Shown here one piece after another: positions 55,374 to 63,931 of a DNA stretch of 64,000 nt (its first letter is position 1; each line of letters opens with the position of its first letter). The position numbers and the translations under genes are program-made. The notes beneath the pieces were generated by a model, which was given only the letters and a program-made list of their open reading frames with translations, searched no databases and was not told the origin of the DNA. Source of the DNA: Stratiformator vulcanicus (GTDB taxonomy: Bacteria; Planctomycetota; Planctomycetia; Planctomycetales; Planctomycetaceae); assembly GCF_007744515.1 (NCBI RefSeq), contig NZ_CP036268.1, positions 1,713,712-1,777,711 on the forward strand. The letters are read 5' to 3'.

Positions 55374-56012
55374 TCAGTTGGCCGTGATGTGGAAGTCGGC
55401 GTTGAGCGTCTTGACACGGCGACGCTGTTTGGCGGGAGAGTCTTCAATAATATTGACGCAGCAATTGGTCTGCTCGATATCTTTCGCCTCGGAAATCGAC
55501 TGGCCGAGCAGGTGAGATAGATAAGCCCGGTTGACCACGTTGTGCGCCACGACCGCGAACGATTCGCCGCGATGCTTCTCGATCAATTCGTCGAAGACCG
55601 GTCGAACCCGGTTCAGCACTTGGGCGTAGCTCTCGCCGCCAAGATAAGGTGTGTTGCCTGAATCGCGACGAAAGGCGGCGTAGTCGTCCGGAAAATCTCG
55701 CTCGATCGTGCCCCAGTCGAGTGACTCCCAGAGGCCGACATCGACTTCGATCAGTCGGGAATCGGTTTGTGGTGACAAATCGTGATGCCGAGCGACTTCG
55801 CCCGCTGTCTCTACGGCGCGGACCATCGTGCTGGCGTAGATCGCTTGAAGCGGGATTTCGGCAAGCTGTCGCCCGACGGCTTCGGCCTGAGAGCGGCCGG
55901 TCGGACTGAGCGGGAGGTCGACCGAGGACCCCTGCAGAATATAGGGTCGCTGTTCGTTCGCCGAAGTGGCTCCGTGACGGACCAAATATAACAGAGTGTT
56001 CTTGTCGGACAT
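55374..56012 (-). CDS. Histidine phosphatase family protein
   Basis: The ATG at 56012 gives a 212-residue phosphoglycerate-mutase-like protein. The catalytic [11 protein letters not shown] (10-20) has His13, with Arg12 beside it. A second His lies in [32 protein letters not shown] and [20 protein letters not shown] are typical of this class, which covers phosphatases of small molecules such as sugar phosphates and nucleosides as well as mutases. A longer frame upstream reads into intergenic sequence. Confidence 0.88.
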   Translation of the reverse strand: MSDKNTLLYLVRHGATSANEQRPYILQGSSVDLPLSPTGRSQAEAVGRQLAEIPLQAIYASTMVRAVETAGEVARHHDLSPQTDSRLIEVDVGLWESLDWGTIERDFPDDYAAFRRDSGNTPYLGGESYAQVLNRVRPVFDELIEKHRGESFAVVAHNVVNRAYLSHLLGQSISEAKDIEQTNCCVNIIEDSPAKQRRRVKTLNADFHITAN

Positions 56013-56479
56013 CCGGCGATCTTTCGGAGCGCTCATTCGAGCGACTCGATCAGGGCGATTGGGTAAAGGCAATTGGGGTCGGGGCGGATTATGGTCCGCG
56101 CGCGAAAGCTCGGCAACCGACGGGTTCGGTGTGGTTCGCTCGCCCTATTTTGCCTCGGCGGCGTGCTTTGCCGAGTCGCGTGGTCCGGCGAGCCGCTGCG
56201 ATCATCACATCCCGAAAATCTTACCAGAGCGCGACAACCGCTACAGGCGGTGGACCGACAGGACCGATACCACCGACAGGATCGTCCTTTTGCGCGGTCG
56301 GCAGGTCTGCCCTGCTGCCCGATCGATCAGACGGTCTCCTGTCGCCGCTCGGCGACACAGCGGTAGGAAGCGAGCGTTCGGTGGCGAGAGCCGTCCGAGA
56401 GATCCTCACGAATCTCTCGGCGCGGGTACTGCCAACGGAGGTATCGCGGAGCGAGAATGCAACAGACAGGGACGTTCTG
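56013..56479. other. Long divergent upstream region
   Basis: These 467 bp lie between the divergent histidine-phosphatase gene and the beta-barrel gene. I see the repeated stretch ACCGACAGGA near 56255-56280, but no clear gene, promoter or riboswitch. Confidence 0.55.
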
Positions 56480-58279
56480 ATGCGGAAGATCAACCTGTTC
56501 GGAACGATGGCCGGGTTGCTGACGATTCTCGTCGGCCTGCGGCATACGGCTTTGGCCGATGGGCCTCCGCCCGCACCGGCGATGTCCGGTCAGTATGGGG
56601 CCTACGTTCCACCCGGTCCGGCTGCCGGCAACGTGCCTTACACGCCGGTCGCTCCCGGTCCGGGACCGGGCAAGCCAGGGGGATTTTCTCCCGACGTCCA
56701 TCCGTGGCCTAAGATGTCGCCCTTTGCGGCGGCCTATCAAAAGCACGAGAACGACAGCGGCCTGTGGTTCCGCGACGTCCGCCCGTTCGGCAAAAAATAT
56801 CGCGTTGATGTGAGTGCGCTGCGGGCTGAGTTCCGTACGCCGGCTGGGACTCCGATTGGTGCACTCTCCGATTTCACGTCGACGTTTAGTTCGCAGCCGG
56901 TGCAGCCGGTCGCCGGACTACTTCCGGACTTTCAAACTGACATTGACGGCTTTAATACGATCGGTGATCCGGGCGGAGTTCGGTTTGTCGGAATGGCGAG
57001 CTTAGGAAGCCCTCTTCAGGTGAGCCCGTTTCTTACGTTGTTCACGGGCGGTCCCACCGGTCAGCCGAGCCTCTTACCGCAATCGACCGATGTCGGCGTC
57101 TCCATTGATACCTTCACGGGGGCAGCTCCTACGGGGGCGGGTTTCAAAGGCATTACCGGTCGAATTTTCGATGATGATTCGACGTTCCTCTTTGACGGGA
57201 ACGATTTCTTCGCGGGACAGGATCGTGATTTGCCTGGCAGTACAGGCTTCCAATTTGAATTCGAGGTCGAGCAGGAAGATGAGACGAGTGTTGAGGTCTC
57301 AGGATGGTTCGTCGGCGATAGCCCGCTTTCGTTCGAACGTGGACTTCTCGGAGGCGTTGACCTTTACACGGTCTTTGACGACCCCACGAATTCGACGACG
57401 CGATCCACCACGATTCCGAATCGCCAGCAAGACGCGGACATCACCAACAATTTGCGTGTGGCGGGTATCGTCCTGCTGGATAACCCCTTCCCCAATGATC
57501 CTACCGGGACACCGCTCTACACGGTGCTACCTTACGACATGTATTTCAGGGTCGAGCACACGACGGAGGTCGGTGGTACCGACGTCAAATACCACATGCA
57601 GCCGATCTACAAGTCGACGGGGGTTCGTCTTCGACCTTATGCAGGTTTGAAATATGCTCACCTCCGAGAAGGCTTCGAAATGTTCGGGGCAAGCTCCGGC
57701 TTGAACGTCGACTATGACCTGAACGGACTTCCGACGGCTGTCACACTTCAGCCGACCTTGGACTTCACCGGTGATGGTGTCCCGGATTCGGTCCTGCCTT
57801 TCGATAGCCAGATGAATGCCGAAGTGACTTCAAACCTCTTCGGCCCGACCGCCGGTATCGACTTCTTGTTCGGAAGCGACGACGTTTCGGTCGCCGGAGA
57901 TTTGGCTTTCGGCCTTTTGGGGAACTGGGAGCAAACAAAGATTTCAGGGGACGGCTTCGGCACCGCCGAGGCGACGTCGGGCGGCATTCAGTCGTTCTCG
58001 AGTAGCGAACGAAACGCTCACATCTCGCCCTCGTTCGAGGCCTCAGTTCACGGCCAGGCGAAGCTGTTCAAATACGTCCCTTACATAAATCGATACAAGT
58101 TTTTCAGCGAAGCACGATTCCGAACAGGTATCACATTCCTGAATGTCTGGGAGGTCGCTCGGCCGCTCGAACAGATCGTGTGGACGTCGAGCGATGCCGT
58201 CGACCCCTACATCGGCGCGGCGGATCGCGACAACTGGTACCTCCACTACTGGGACTTCGGTGTCAGTTGGACCTTCTGA
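56480..58279 (+). CDS. Outer-membrane beta-barrel protein
   Basis: The ATG at 56480 (MRKINLFGTMAGLLTILVGL) gives a signal peptide ending TALADG and a mature protein of about 570 residues. After a Pro/Gly-rich segment (PGPAAGNVPYTPVAPGPGPG) the chain alternates short hydrophobic strands with polar loops and ends in FGVSWTF, with the aromatic C-terminal residue typical of outer-membrane barrels. It resembles the BBP7-like beta-barrel families common in planctomycetes, but the exact family is not certain. A strong terminator follows at 58335. Confidence 0.78.
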   Translation: MRKINLFGTMAGLLTILVGLRHTALADGPPPAPAMSGQYGAYVPPGPAAGNVPYTPVAPGPGPGKPGGFSPDVHPWPKMSPFAAAYQKHENDSGLWFRDVRPFGKKYRVDVSALRAEFRTPAGTPIGALSDFTSTFSSQPVQPVAGLLPDFQTDIDGFNTIGDPGGVRFVGMASLGSPLQVSPFLTLFTGGPTGQPSLLPQSTDVGVSIDTFTGAAPTGAGFKGITGRIFDDDSTFLFDGNDFFAGQDRDLPGSTGFQFEFEVEQEDETSVEVSGWFVGDSPLSFERGLLGGVDLYTVFDDPTNSTTRSTTIPNRQQDADITNNLRVAGIVLLDNPFPNDPTGTPLYTVLPYDMYFRVEHTTEVGGTDVKYHMQPIYKSTGVRLRPYAGLKYAHLREGFEMFGASSGLNVDYDLNGLPTAVTLQPTLDFTGDGVPDSVLPFDSQMNAEVTSNLFGPTAGIDFLFGSDDVSVAGDLAFGLLGNWEQTKISGDGFGTAEATSGGIQSFSSSERNAHISPSFEASVHGQAKLFKYVPYINRYKFFSEARFRTGITFLNVWEVARPLEQIVWTSSDAVDPYIGAADRDNWYLHYWDFGVSWTF

Positions 58280-58334
58280 CAGAGCGGGCCTTCTGACAGA
58301 GTCTTTCCAGACGAACATTGCGACAACGATCAGA

Positions 58335-58368
58335 ACACGGCCCGAATCACCGGGTCGTGTTTTTCTTT
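58335..58368 (+). terminator. Intrinsic terminator of the beta-barrel gene
   Basis: ACACGGCCCG pairs with CGGGTCGTGT (one G-U) across a six-base loop, followed by TTTTCTTT. It starts 55 bp after the stop. Confidence 0.85.
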
Positions 58369-58585
58369 GCGCTCGGCGAGAGAATCGCCGGGTTTCGAAC
58401 TCCGCGATCGGATCGTTACCGATGGTTCCCGGACCAAACTTGACGTTGTAAGCATTCGTCGTTTTGCCGCGGCGGGGGCCGACCCGTCCCGCTGAAAACG
58501 AATTGGATTTGGTTGTCGCTCACCCTGTTCGCCGGTAGGTTCACCGACACGGGACTGTTTTTGAGAAAGAGGCGGGTCAGACGCG

Positions 58586-58957
58586 ATGCCAAGCGAGCCA
58601 CTGCGAATACTGGTCATCGAAGAACATCAGATTCTGAGGGAATCGCTACACATGCTGCTGAACCAGGATGAGCGGTTCACCCTGTGCGATTCGATGGATG
58701 CCGACGAAGCCCTCAAATGGCTCAACTGTCCTGATCAGGAGGCTGATGTCGTGCTGATCGGCCTGCGGGCCGAAGATGACCAGAGCAGGGCGGTCAAACT
58801 GGTCCGGAAAGCTTGTCCGGACGCGGCGGTCATCGGGATGGTCGGAATTATCGAAGACCATACCAAATACGAGGAAGCCGGGTGTGATGCGGTCTGGGAC
58901 AAGTCGACCCCGCCTCATGAATTGATCGACCGCATCGCGGAATTCATGACCGAGTGA
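58586..58957 (+). CDS. Receiver-like domain lacking the phospho-acceptor Asp
   Basis: The 123-residue product is a single CheY-like domain. It keeps the conserved Lys in DKSTPP and an acidic pair in IEEHQ. The strand that should end in the phospho-acceptor Asp reads ADVVLIGL, with Gly59 in that position. Such a protein cannot be phosphorylated in the usual way and may work as a constitutive binding partner. Neighbours give no clue; it sits alone between a beta-barrel gene and bacterioferritin. Confidence 0.82.
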   Translation: MPSEPLRILVIEEHQILRESLHMLLNQDERFTLCDSMDADEALKWLNCPDQEADVVLIGLRAEDDQSRAVKLVRKACPDAAVIGMVGIIEDHTKYEEAGCDAVWDKSTPPHELIDRIAEFMTE

Positions 58958-59089
58958 GCTCGATCAAGATTTCTGTGAAATCTGGAACCGCTGTTCGCGT
59001 GCGAAATCGCCGACGCGGCGCTACACTTTCAGGCGGCTGACAATCAACCGCGAACACAACACCACTGAGCGAACGGAGCGGCAGAAGTT

Positions 59090-59593
59090 ATGAAGGGAAG
59101 CGAGAAGGTTATTGATGCGTTGAACGGAGGACTCACGATCGAACTGACGGCGATCAACCTCTATTTCATTCACGCGAAGATGTGCAACGACTGGGGGCTG
59201 TTCGAACTCGGCAAGCACTTCTACGAGGAATCGATGGAGGAGATGGTCCACGCCGAAAAGGTGATCGACCGTATCCTGTTCCTCGAAGGTGTGCCCGAGA
59301 TCGCCCGCTATCACACGATCAAAGTGGGCAAGACACCCGAAGAGCAAATCGCCAACGGTCTTGAACTCGAGATGGTCGGCCAGAGGGCCTACAACGAGGG
59401 CATCAAAGTCGCCGTTGAAGAAGGTGACAACGGAACACGCGATCTGATGAGTCGCCTGCTGATTGAAACCGAAGAGAGTGTCGATTGGGCCGAAGCCCAG
59501 CAGGAACTCATCAAGATGATCGGCTTGCAGAACTACCTGCAGCAGCGAACCGGCAGCATCTCCAATCCCGGCGCATCCGACGGCGAGGCGTGA
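59090..59593 (+). CDS. bfr: Bacterioferritin, two ferroxidase ligands replaced
   Basis: The 167-residue product aligns with E. coli Bfr without gaps up to residue 133. It stores iron as a 24-mer. Glu18, Glu51, His54 and Glu94 of the diiron site and Met52, the haem ligand, are present. Glu127 reads Thr and His130 reads Ser (LLIETEESVDW), so two metal ligands are missing. The C-terminal GLQNYLQQR is conserved. A ferredoxin of Bfd type is encoded convergently 134 bp away. The 5' region has no Fur-like box that I can see. Confidence 0.92.
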   Translation: MKGSEKVIDALNGGLTIELTAINLYFIHAKMCNDWGLFELGKHFYEESMEEMVHAEKVIDRILFLEGVPEIARYHTIKVGKTPEEQIANGLELEMVGQRAYNEGIKVAVEEGDNGTRDLMSRLLIETEESVDWAEAQQELIKMIGLQNYLQQRTGSISNPGASDGEA

Positions 59594-59629
59594 GTCGCGG
59601 CCGATTGAACGTCGCCCAATATCAATCCT

Positions 59630-59707
59630 GTTTAGCCGCGACCGTCAGGAAGCGCGGACAGCGATGGTTTGATCGCACACCGCGCTCCTTAACGGTCGCG
59701 GCTAAAC
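59630..59707. repeat. Long imperfect inverted repeat between bfr and bfd
   Basis: GTTTAGCCGCGACCGT followed by CAGGAAGCGCGG pairs with CCGCGCTCCTTA and ACGGTCGCGGCTAAAC, a 28-bp stem with three mismatches and a 22-bp loop. It could act as a two-way terminator between the convergent genes. Confidence 0.75.
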
Positions 59708-59727
59708 GGGCCTCTTCAAAATCAGGC

Positions 59728-59946
59728 CTATTCGTCGGCGGGCAGCACGCGACGAATCTTGCGGTGGCAGGCGGTGCATCCGCCGCCGGCGCCGCACAAC
59801 ATCGTGACTTCCTGCACCGAGCGGCATCCCGAATGGACCGCCGTGCGGACTTCGTCTTCGCGGACCTTCAGGCAATGGCAGAGGAAGCGGGCGTGCGCCC
59901 CTGCAGTAAGTGCGGTATCGGCGACTGGTGCGGCGGGAGGAGTCAT
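59728..59946 (-). CDS. bfd: Bacterioferritin-associated ferredoxin (Bfd-like)
   Basis: The ATG at 59946 gives a 72-residue protein with the [2Fe-2S] pattern C-x-C (Cys23, Cys25) and C-x2-C (Cys57, Cys60), spaced by 31 residues. An extra Cys51 lies between. Bfd reduces the haem of bacterioferritin and releases iron. The upstream region holds an inverted repeat that fits a Fur site 51-69 bp from the start, so it is probably switched on when iron is low. Convergent with bfr. Confidence 0.85.
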   Translation of the reverse strand: MTPPAAPVADTALTAGAHARFLCHCLKVREDEVRTAVHSGCRSVQEVTMLCGAGGGCTACHRKIRRVLPADE

Positions 59947-60363
59947 TGAGCGGGACGTCTCGTCAACGGGTGGCGGGCTCAGGACGATTCGCTTAAATTG
60001 AGACTCAATCTCAATAGGCGAATCATAATCCTTCACCCGCCGGACGCAAGAGCTGTTTCTTGAAATTTTTACATGGCTGAAATTCGGTAGCACGAACGTC
60101 CGAGACGGAGTCCGCTCCGGCGGCGACTGCTACGAGTTGGAGAGCATTGCGACTTGTTATGCCGAGATAGACATCCAAAAATCTCGCTCGCGGCTCGCCC
60201 GGCTTCTCGTCTTAAAGTGTTTTTTAGATCGGGTTTACGGGGTTTTCTGTCTGTTCACGTCAAGAAATTTGCTCATTTCGTCAAAGATTCGTAACTCCCG
60301 TACGAATGGCTATCTGAATGCGGCCAAGTGCCGCTTACGGGTTCCAACAAACGGGAGAGAGGG
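59947..60363. other. Divergent promoter region of bfd and the coiled-coil gene
   Basis: These 417 bp lack a supported gene. They hold the Fur-like box near 60006 and the upstream region of the coiled-coil gene. A 79-residue frame inside (60137-60376) lacks conserved content and is rejected. Confidence 0.55.
59997..60015. promoter_or_regulatory. Fur-like operator upstream of bfd
   Basis: ATTGAGACTCAATCTCAAT is a perfect 7-5-7 inverted repeat of 19 bp. It is close to the gamma-proteobacterial Fur core TGAGA-N5-TCTCA. It is centred 60 bp upstream of the bfd ATG, which fits repression by Fur when iron is plentiful. Confidence 0.65.
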
Positions 60364-61200
60364 ATGTTTAAGTTAGTCAAAAAGCTGGCCGTGGGTGCCA
60401 GTGTTGCCGCGTTGCTCGGGACATTCGTGTTTGGTCGCGACGTTTTCAGCTACGTTCGGACGTCAGCCAGTTCGGTGCGTGACGCCGTGCGAGCCGAGGT
60501 GCCGGTTGAATTCGAAATTCGCCGAGCCGAGCAAATGGTCGGGGAGATCGTGCCCGAGATCGAACGCTGCATGCACGTGATTGCCGAACAGCAGTACGAC
60601 ATCGAGCAGCGAACCGAATCGCTTCAGAAACAGGAATTGGCACTGTCCGATCAGAAAGCCGCGATCCTGGCACTGCGGAGCGATCTCGGCTCCGGCAAGC
60701 AGAGCTTCGTCTATGCGAGCCGCAGCTACTCGTCGAATGACGTGAAGCAGGACCTCGCCCGCCGGTTCGAGCGGTTCAAGACGAGCGAACAGACTCTGGA
60801 ACGGGATCGCGACGTGTTGTCAGCCCGCATGGCCGCTTTGGCTGCAAACGAGGACAAGCTCGACAACATGCTTTCGGCAAAGCAGGACCTCGTCGTCAAG
60901 CTCGAGAACCTCGAAGCGCGGCTCAATGCCGTGCAGGCACGCGAAGCGATCAGCGACATCAAGATCGATGACTCGCAATTGTCGCGGGCGAAAGAGCTGA
61001 TCAGCCGACTCGATCACATGGTCGGGACCCGCGAGAAGAAGCTCGACAACGAAGGCCGCTACACCGGCATGATTCCGGTCGAAGCGGAAGCCGATGCGAC
61101 GAAGAACGTCGAGAACGTCGTCGAAGACATCGACTCGTACTTCGAGTCGAGCGACGGCTTGCCGACATCGCCGACCGGCATCAATTCGGCATCGCTGTAG
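60364..61200 (+). CDS. Membrane-anchored coiled-coil protein, unknown function
   Basis: The ATG at 60364 has GGGAGA upstream. The 278-residue product starts with a membrane helix (about 7-24, LAVGASVAALLGTFVFG) and continues as a long, charged helical rod (EIERCMHVIAEQQYDIEQRT; KTSEQTLERDRDVLSARMAA; LENLEARLNAVQ) with heptad-type patterns. This is a probable coiled coil. The last 40 residues are acidic and Ser/Pro-rich. It may bridge or space envelope layers, but no family is recognised; a PspA-like fold is possible but unsupported. Confidence 0.7.
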   Translation: MFKLVKKLAVGASVAALLGTFVFGRDVFSYVRTSASSVRDAVRAEVPVEFEIRRAEQMVGEIVPEIERCMHVIAEQQYDIEQRTESLQKQELALSDQKAAILALRSDLGSGKQSFVYASRSYSSNDVKQDLARRFERFKTSEQTLERDRDVLSARMAALAANEDKLDNMLSAKQDLVVKLENLEARLNAVQAREAISDIKIDDSQLSRAKELISRLDHMVGTREKKLDNEGRYTGMIPVEAEADATKNVENVVEDIDSYFESSDGLPTSPTGINSASL

Positions 61201-61447
61201 CGGCTTTGTCGTAGCTGAAAAGCGACGGACGGGAACCCGATTCGGCGGGGCAGGAGGCCCCGCCCGTTTCCGTGCGCAATCGCTCTTGAGACGCGTCCGC
61301 GAGGAACCACGTTGAATCGTTTTGGATCAACGCCCTCATCGGACCATGTCCGCTATCGCTATGACTTTTCGAATCAGCCCGGTGGCCCAATGATGGATGC
61401 ATCACCAACCAGCACTCGGAATTGGCGGCGCAACGCGTCGATCGAAT

Positions 61448-61681
61448 ATGGCGTCCATCGAAGCGGCTCTGTACTTCGCAGTCTTCATCGCCGTCGCGGC
61501 AACGCTGTTCGCCGCGTTTACGATCTGGCTGTGGATGCTCTTCGAATGCGTGATGTACGAGCCGGACGAGGGACCCTCTCGGGGGATATGGCTGACCCTG
61601 ATGTTTCTCATCGGGCCGATCGGATCGCTCATTTACTTCTGCTTTCGCCGACGAGAACGCATCGAACTGTACGGGGAGTAA
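61448..61681 (+). CDS. PLDc_N-domain membrane protein
   Basis: The ATG at 61448 gives a 77-residue protein with two membrane helices and the core WLWMLFECVMYEPDEGPSRG, then WLTLMFLIGPIGSLIYFCFR, followed by RR. This is the PLDc_N module found at the N-terminus of cardiolipin synthases and as a stand-alone protein. Alone it has no catalytic HKD motif. Role unknown. Confidence 0.78.
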   Translation: MASIEAALYFAVFIAVAATLFAAFTIWLWMLFECVMYEPDEGPSRGIWLTLMFLIGPIGSLIYFCFRRRERIELYGE

Positions 61682-61816
61682 TTCGAGAGCGGAAAGCGGG
61701 AAGCGGAAAGCCGAAGCGTGTTGGACCGATGCACTGCAAAATCTGAAATTGATCCGAATGCCGCTGCGATACGTTTCGAACAATAGAAGACAGCTTTCAA
61801 TGATAAGGCCGCAACA

Positions 61817-63931
61817 ATGACTGCTGGCACGGCCCCGACCGCACCACGGACCGGTAAACCCATGAAGTTCACCTACCCTCCGAATTCGCAGCCGCTCAGC
61901 GGCTACACGATCAACCGCGCGATTCATCGCGGCGGCTTCGGAGAGGTTTACTACGCGCTGTCGGACGGCGGCAAAGAGGTCGCGCTGAAGTTGTTGCATC
62001 AGCACACCGACGTCGAACTCCGCGGCGCGCGGCAGTGTCTCAATCTCAGCCATCCGAACCTCGTCACGATTTTCGATATCCGCGAGGACGAAAACGGCGA
62101 CCATTGGGTCGTGATGGAATACGTCGACGGCCCCCGGCTTTCCGATGTACTCGACCGCCGCGGTCGGCTCTCTGTCGAAGAGACACTCGCATGGCTCGAG
62201 GGCATGGCGGGCGGACTGACTTATCTGCACAACCGCGGCCTCGTTCACCGCGATCTGAAGCCCTCGAACGTATTTCGCGAGGGAGAGACCGTCAAAGTCG
62301 GCGACGTCGGACTCTCGAAGTTCATCAGCGAGAGTCGACGCAGCGCCCACACTCAATCGGTCGGCACCGTCTATTACATGGCCCCGGAAGTCGCCAAGGG
62401 CCGCTACGGTCGCGAGGTCGACGTCTACGCCCTCGGCGTGATGACCTACGAGATGCTCACCGGTGATTTACCTTTCGACGGTGAGTCGACGGGTGAGATA
62501 TTGATGAAGCACCTGACCGACAAGCCGGATCTGTCCGGCGTGCCGGAACACCTCCGCCCGGTTCTGGCTGCCGCACTTGAGAAAGATCCGCAAAAACGGA
62601 CCGCGACGGTCGGTGACCTGGTCGAGAACTTTCGAGCCGTTGCGGATGTGTCGTCGCCGACTCCACTCCGCAGCGCGGTCCGCACGACTGCCATTGGTCC
62701 AGAAGCTTCATTGAATCTGTCGACAGACGCAAATGCGCCTCGCGAAGCGGCGCTCGATATCCCGGAAGAGTCATTCCACGGCCGAAAACTTGCTGCCTCA
62801 CGGGGAACGTTGCTCGACATGCCGGCTGGTTTGTTCGGCAGTGTCGGCGGTCTGATTCTCGCGCTCGGTTACAGCGCGCAAATGCCCGGCCCGCCGATGG
62901 GCAAAGCGTTGCTGCTTGGGTTGGGAGTTGTGGGTGGATTTCTGGTCTCCGAAGGTTTTGCCCGCGCGATTTGGCGCGACTACGCACGCTCTCAGCCCGA
63001 TCACTCGCAGGCCTTGGAAGTCGGTTTCTGGAAGGCGGTGACGGCACTGTGGGTGATGGTCATCGTTGCCGCGTTCGCGTTTCCGCAAGTGCTCGGAATT
63101 CCGCGACCGCTCGGCATGTTTGTCGGGATCGGGGCAGCAGTCTTCTTCGCGTTCGTTAAACCGCATTCACGGTCGAAGTCGCTACGCCGGAAGAGTGAGC
63201 GGTTTCGGCAAGTCCGAAGTCAGAACCGATGTCGCTCCGGGACTGGGAGGAAATCAGCGGTGCAGTGCCGGACCTATTCACCGGCCACGCCGAGAGTCGA
63301 AACACCCCGATCGATCCCTGCCGTTCGACGAGCGAAAGAGATGTCCGGGGCATTCGTTATTTCGACGTTCGCAGCAGGGTTTCTGGCTTTCGTCCTCGCA
63401 GCATTCAACTTTATGCCGCCGGAAGCGGCGATTGCCTTCGGCACGACGACGGCACTGGGATCGTCGCTCGTCGTCTCGACCGCCAAACTCCGCGAAGGTG
63501 CGGGGCAGACCCGCGGTCGCCGATGGTTGATCGCCGGTGCTGGTGTCCTCGTCGGCTTATTCGCCTTCGCGATGAACGACTGGCTGATGGTCAGTCCGGA
63601 ACGGATCGGTGAACCCGACGCCTTGCTGCGAAACCTGCACGATGTCTCGCCCGGCTTGCAGATGAAAGACGGCATCGCCCCCACGGCATTCGCTTACGCG
63701 TCATTTTTCGCCCTGCTGTTCGGCGTCCGTCGTTGGTGGCGGCACGTCGATTCATATCGCAGGTATCGATTCAACATCTCAACGGTATTGGTCACGGCCG
63801 GTGTGGGTTGGCTGCTGACGTTATTCGTTTACTTCCCGCATGATCTCGGCCCGCTCTGGGCAGCGGCAATCGCGACGATCGCACAGGTCGCCGCGCCGTG
63901 GACACCGCCGAAAGATCGGCAGGCCGCCTGA
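61817..63931 (+). CDS. Membrane Ser/Thr protein kinase
   Basis: The 704-residue product has an N-terminal Hanks-type kinase domain (about 28-280): glycine loop HRGGFGEV (37-44), Lys58 in VALKLL, HRDLKPSN (144-151) and activation-loop start DVGLSK (163-168), with Val where DFG has Phe. APEVAKG and the DVYALGVMTYEMLTG segment are present. A Ser/Thr/Pro linker and then about eight hydrophobic segments (330-700) form a large membrane domain. It phosphorylates Ser/Thr in other proteins. Its stop is directly followed by the ATG of the next gene. Confidence 0.9.
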   Translation: MTAGTAPTAPRTGKPMKFTYPPNSQPLSGYTINRAIHRGGFGEVYYALSDGGKEVALKLLHQHTDVELRGARQCLNLSHPNLVTIFDIREDENGDHWVVMEYVDGPRLSDVLDRRGRLSVEETLAWLEGMAGGLTYLHNRGLVHRDLKPSNVFREGETVKVGDVGLSKFISESRRSAHTQSVGTVYYMAPEVAKGRYGREVDVYALGVMTYEMLTGDLPFDGESTGEILMKHLTDKPDLSGVPEHLRPVLAAALEKDPQKRTATVGDLVENFRAVADVSSPTPLRSAVRTTAIGPEASLNLSTDANAPREAALDIPEESFHGRKLAASRGTLLDMPAGLFGSVGGLILALGYSAQMPGPPMGKALLLGLGVVGGFLVSEGFARAIWRDYARSQPDHSQALEVGFWKAVTALWVMVIVAAFAFPQVLGIPRPLGMFVGIGAAVFFAFVKPHSRSKSLRRKSERFRQVRSQNRCRSGTGRKSAVQCRTYSPATPRVETPRSIPAVRRAKEMSGAFVISTFAAGFLAFVLAAFNFMPPEAAIAFGTTTALGSSLVVSTAKLREGAGQTRGRRWLIAGAGVLVGLFAFAMNDWLMVSPERIGEPDALLRNLHDVSPGLQMKDGIAPTAFAYASFFALLFGVRRWWRHVDSYRRYRFNISTVLVTAGVGWLLTLFVYFPHDLGPLWAAAIATIAQVAAPWTPPKDRQAA

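Noticed and set aside
60137-60376. 79-residue plus-strand frame before the coiled-coil gene
   Set aside because: It has no ribosome-binding site or conserved content and overlaps the better-supported start at 60364.
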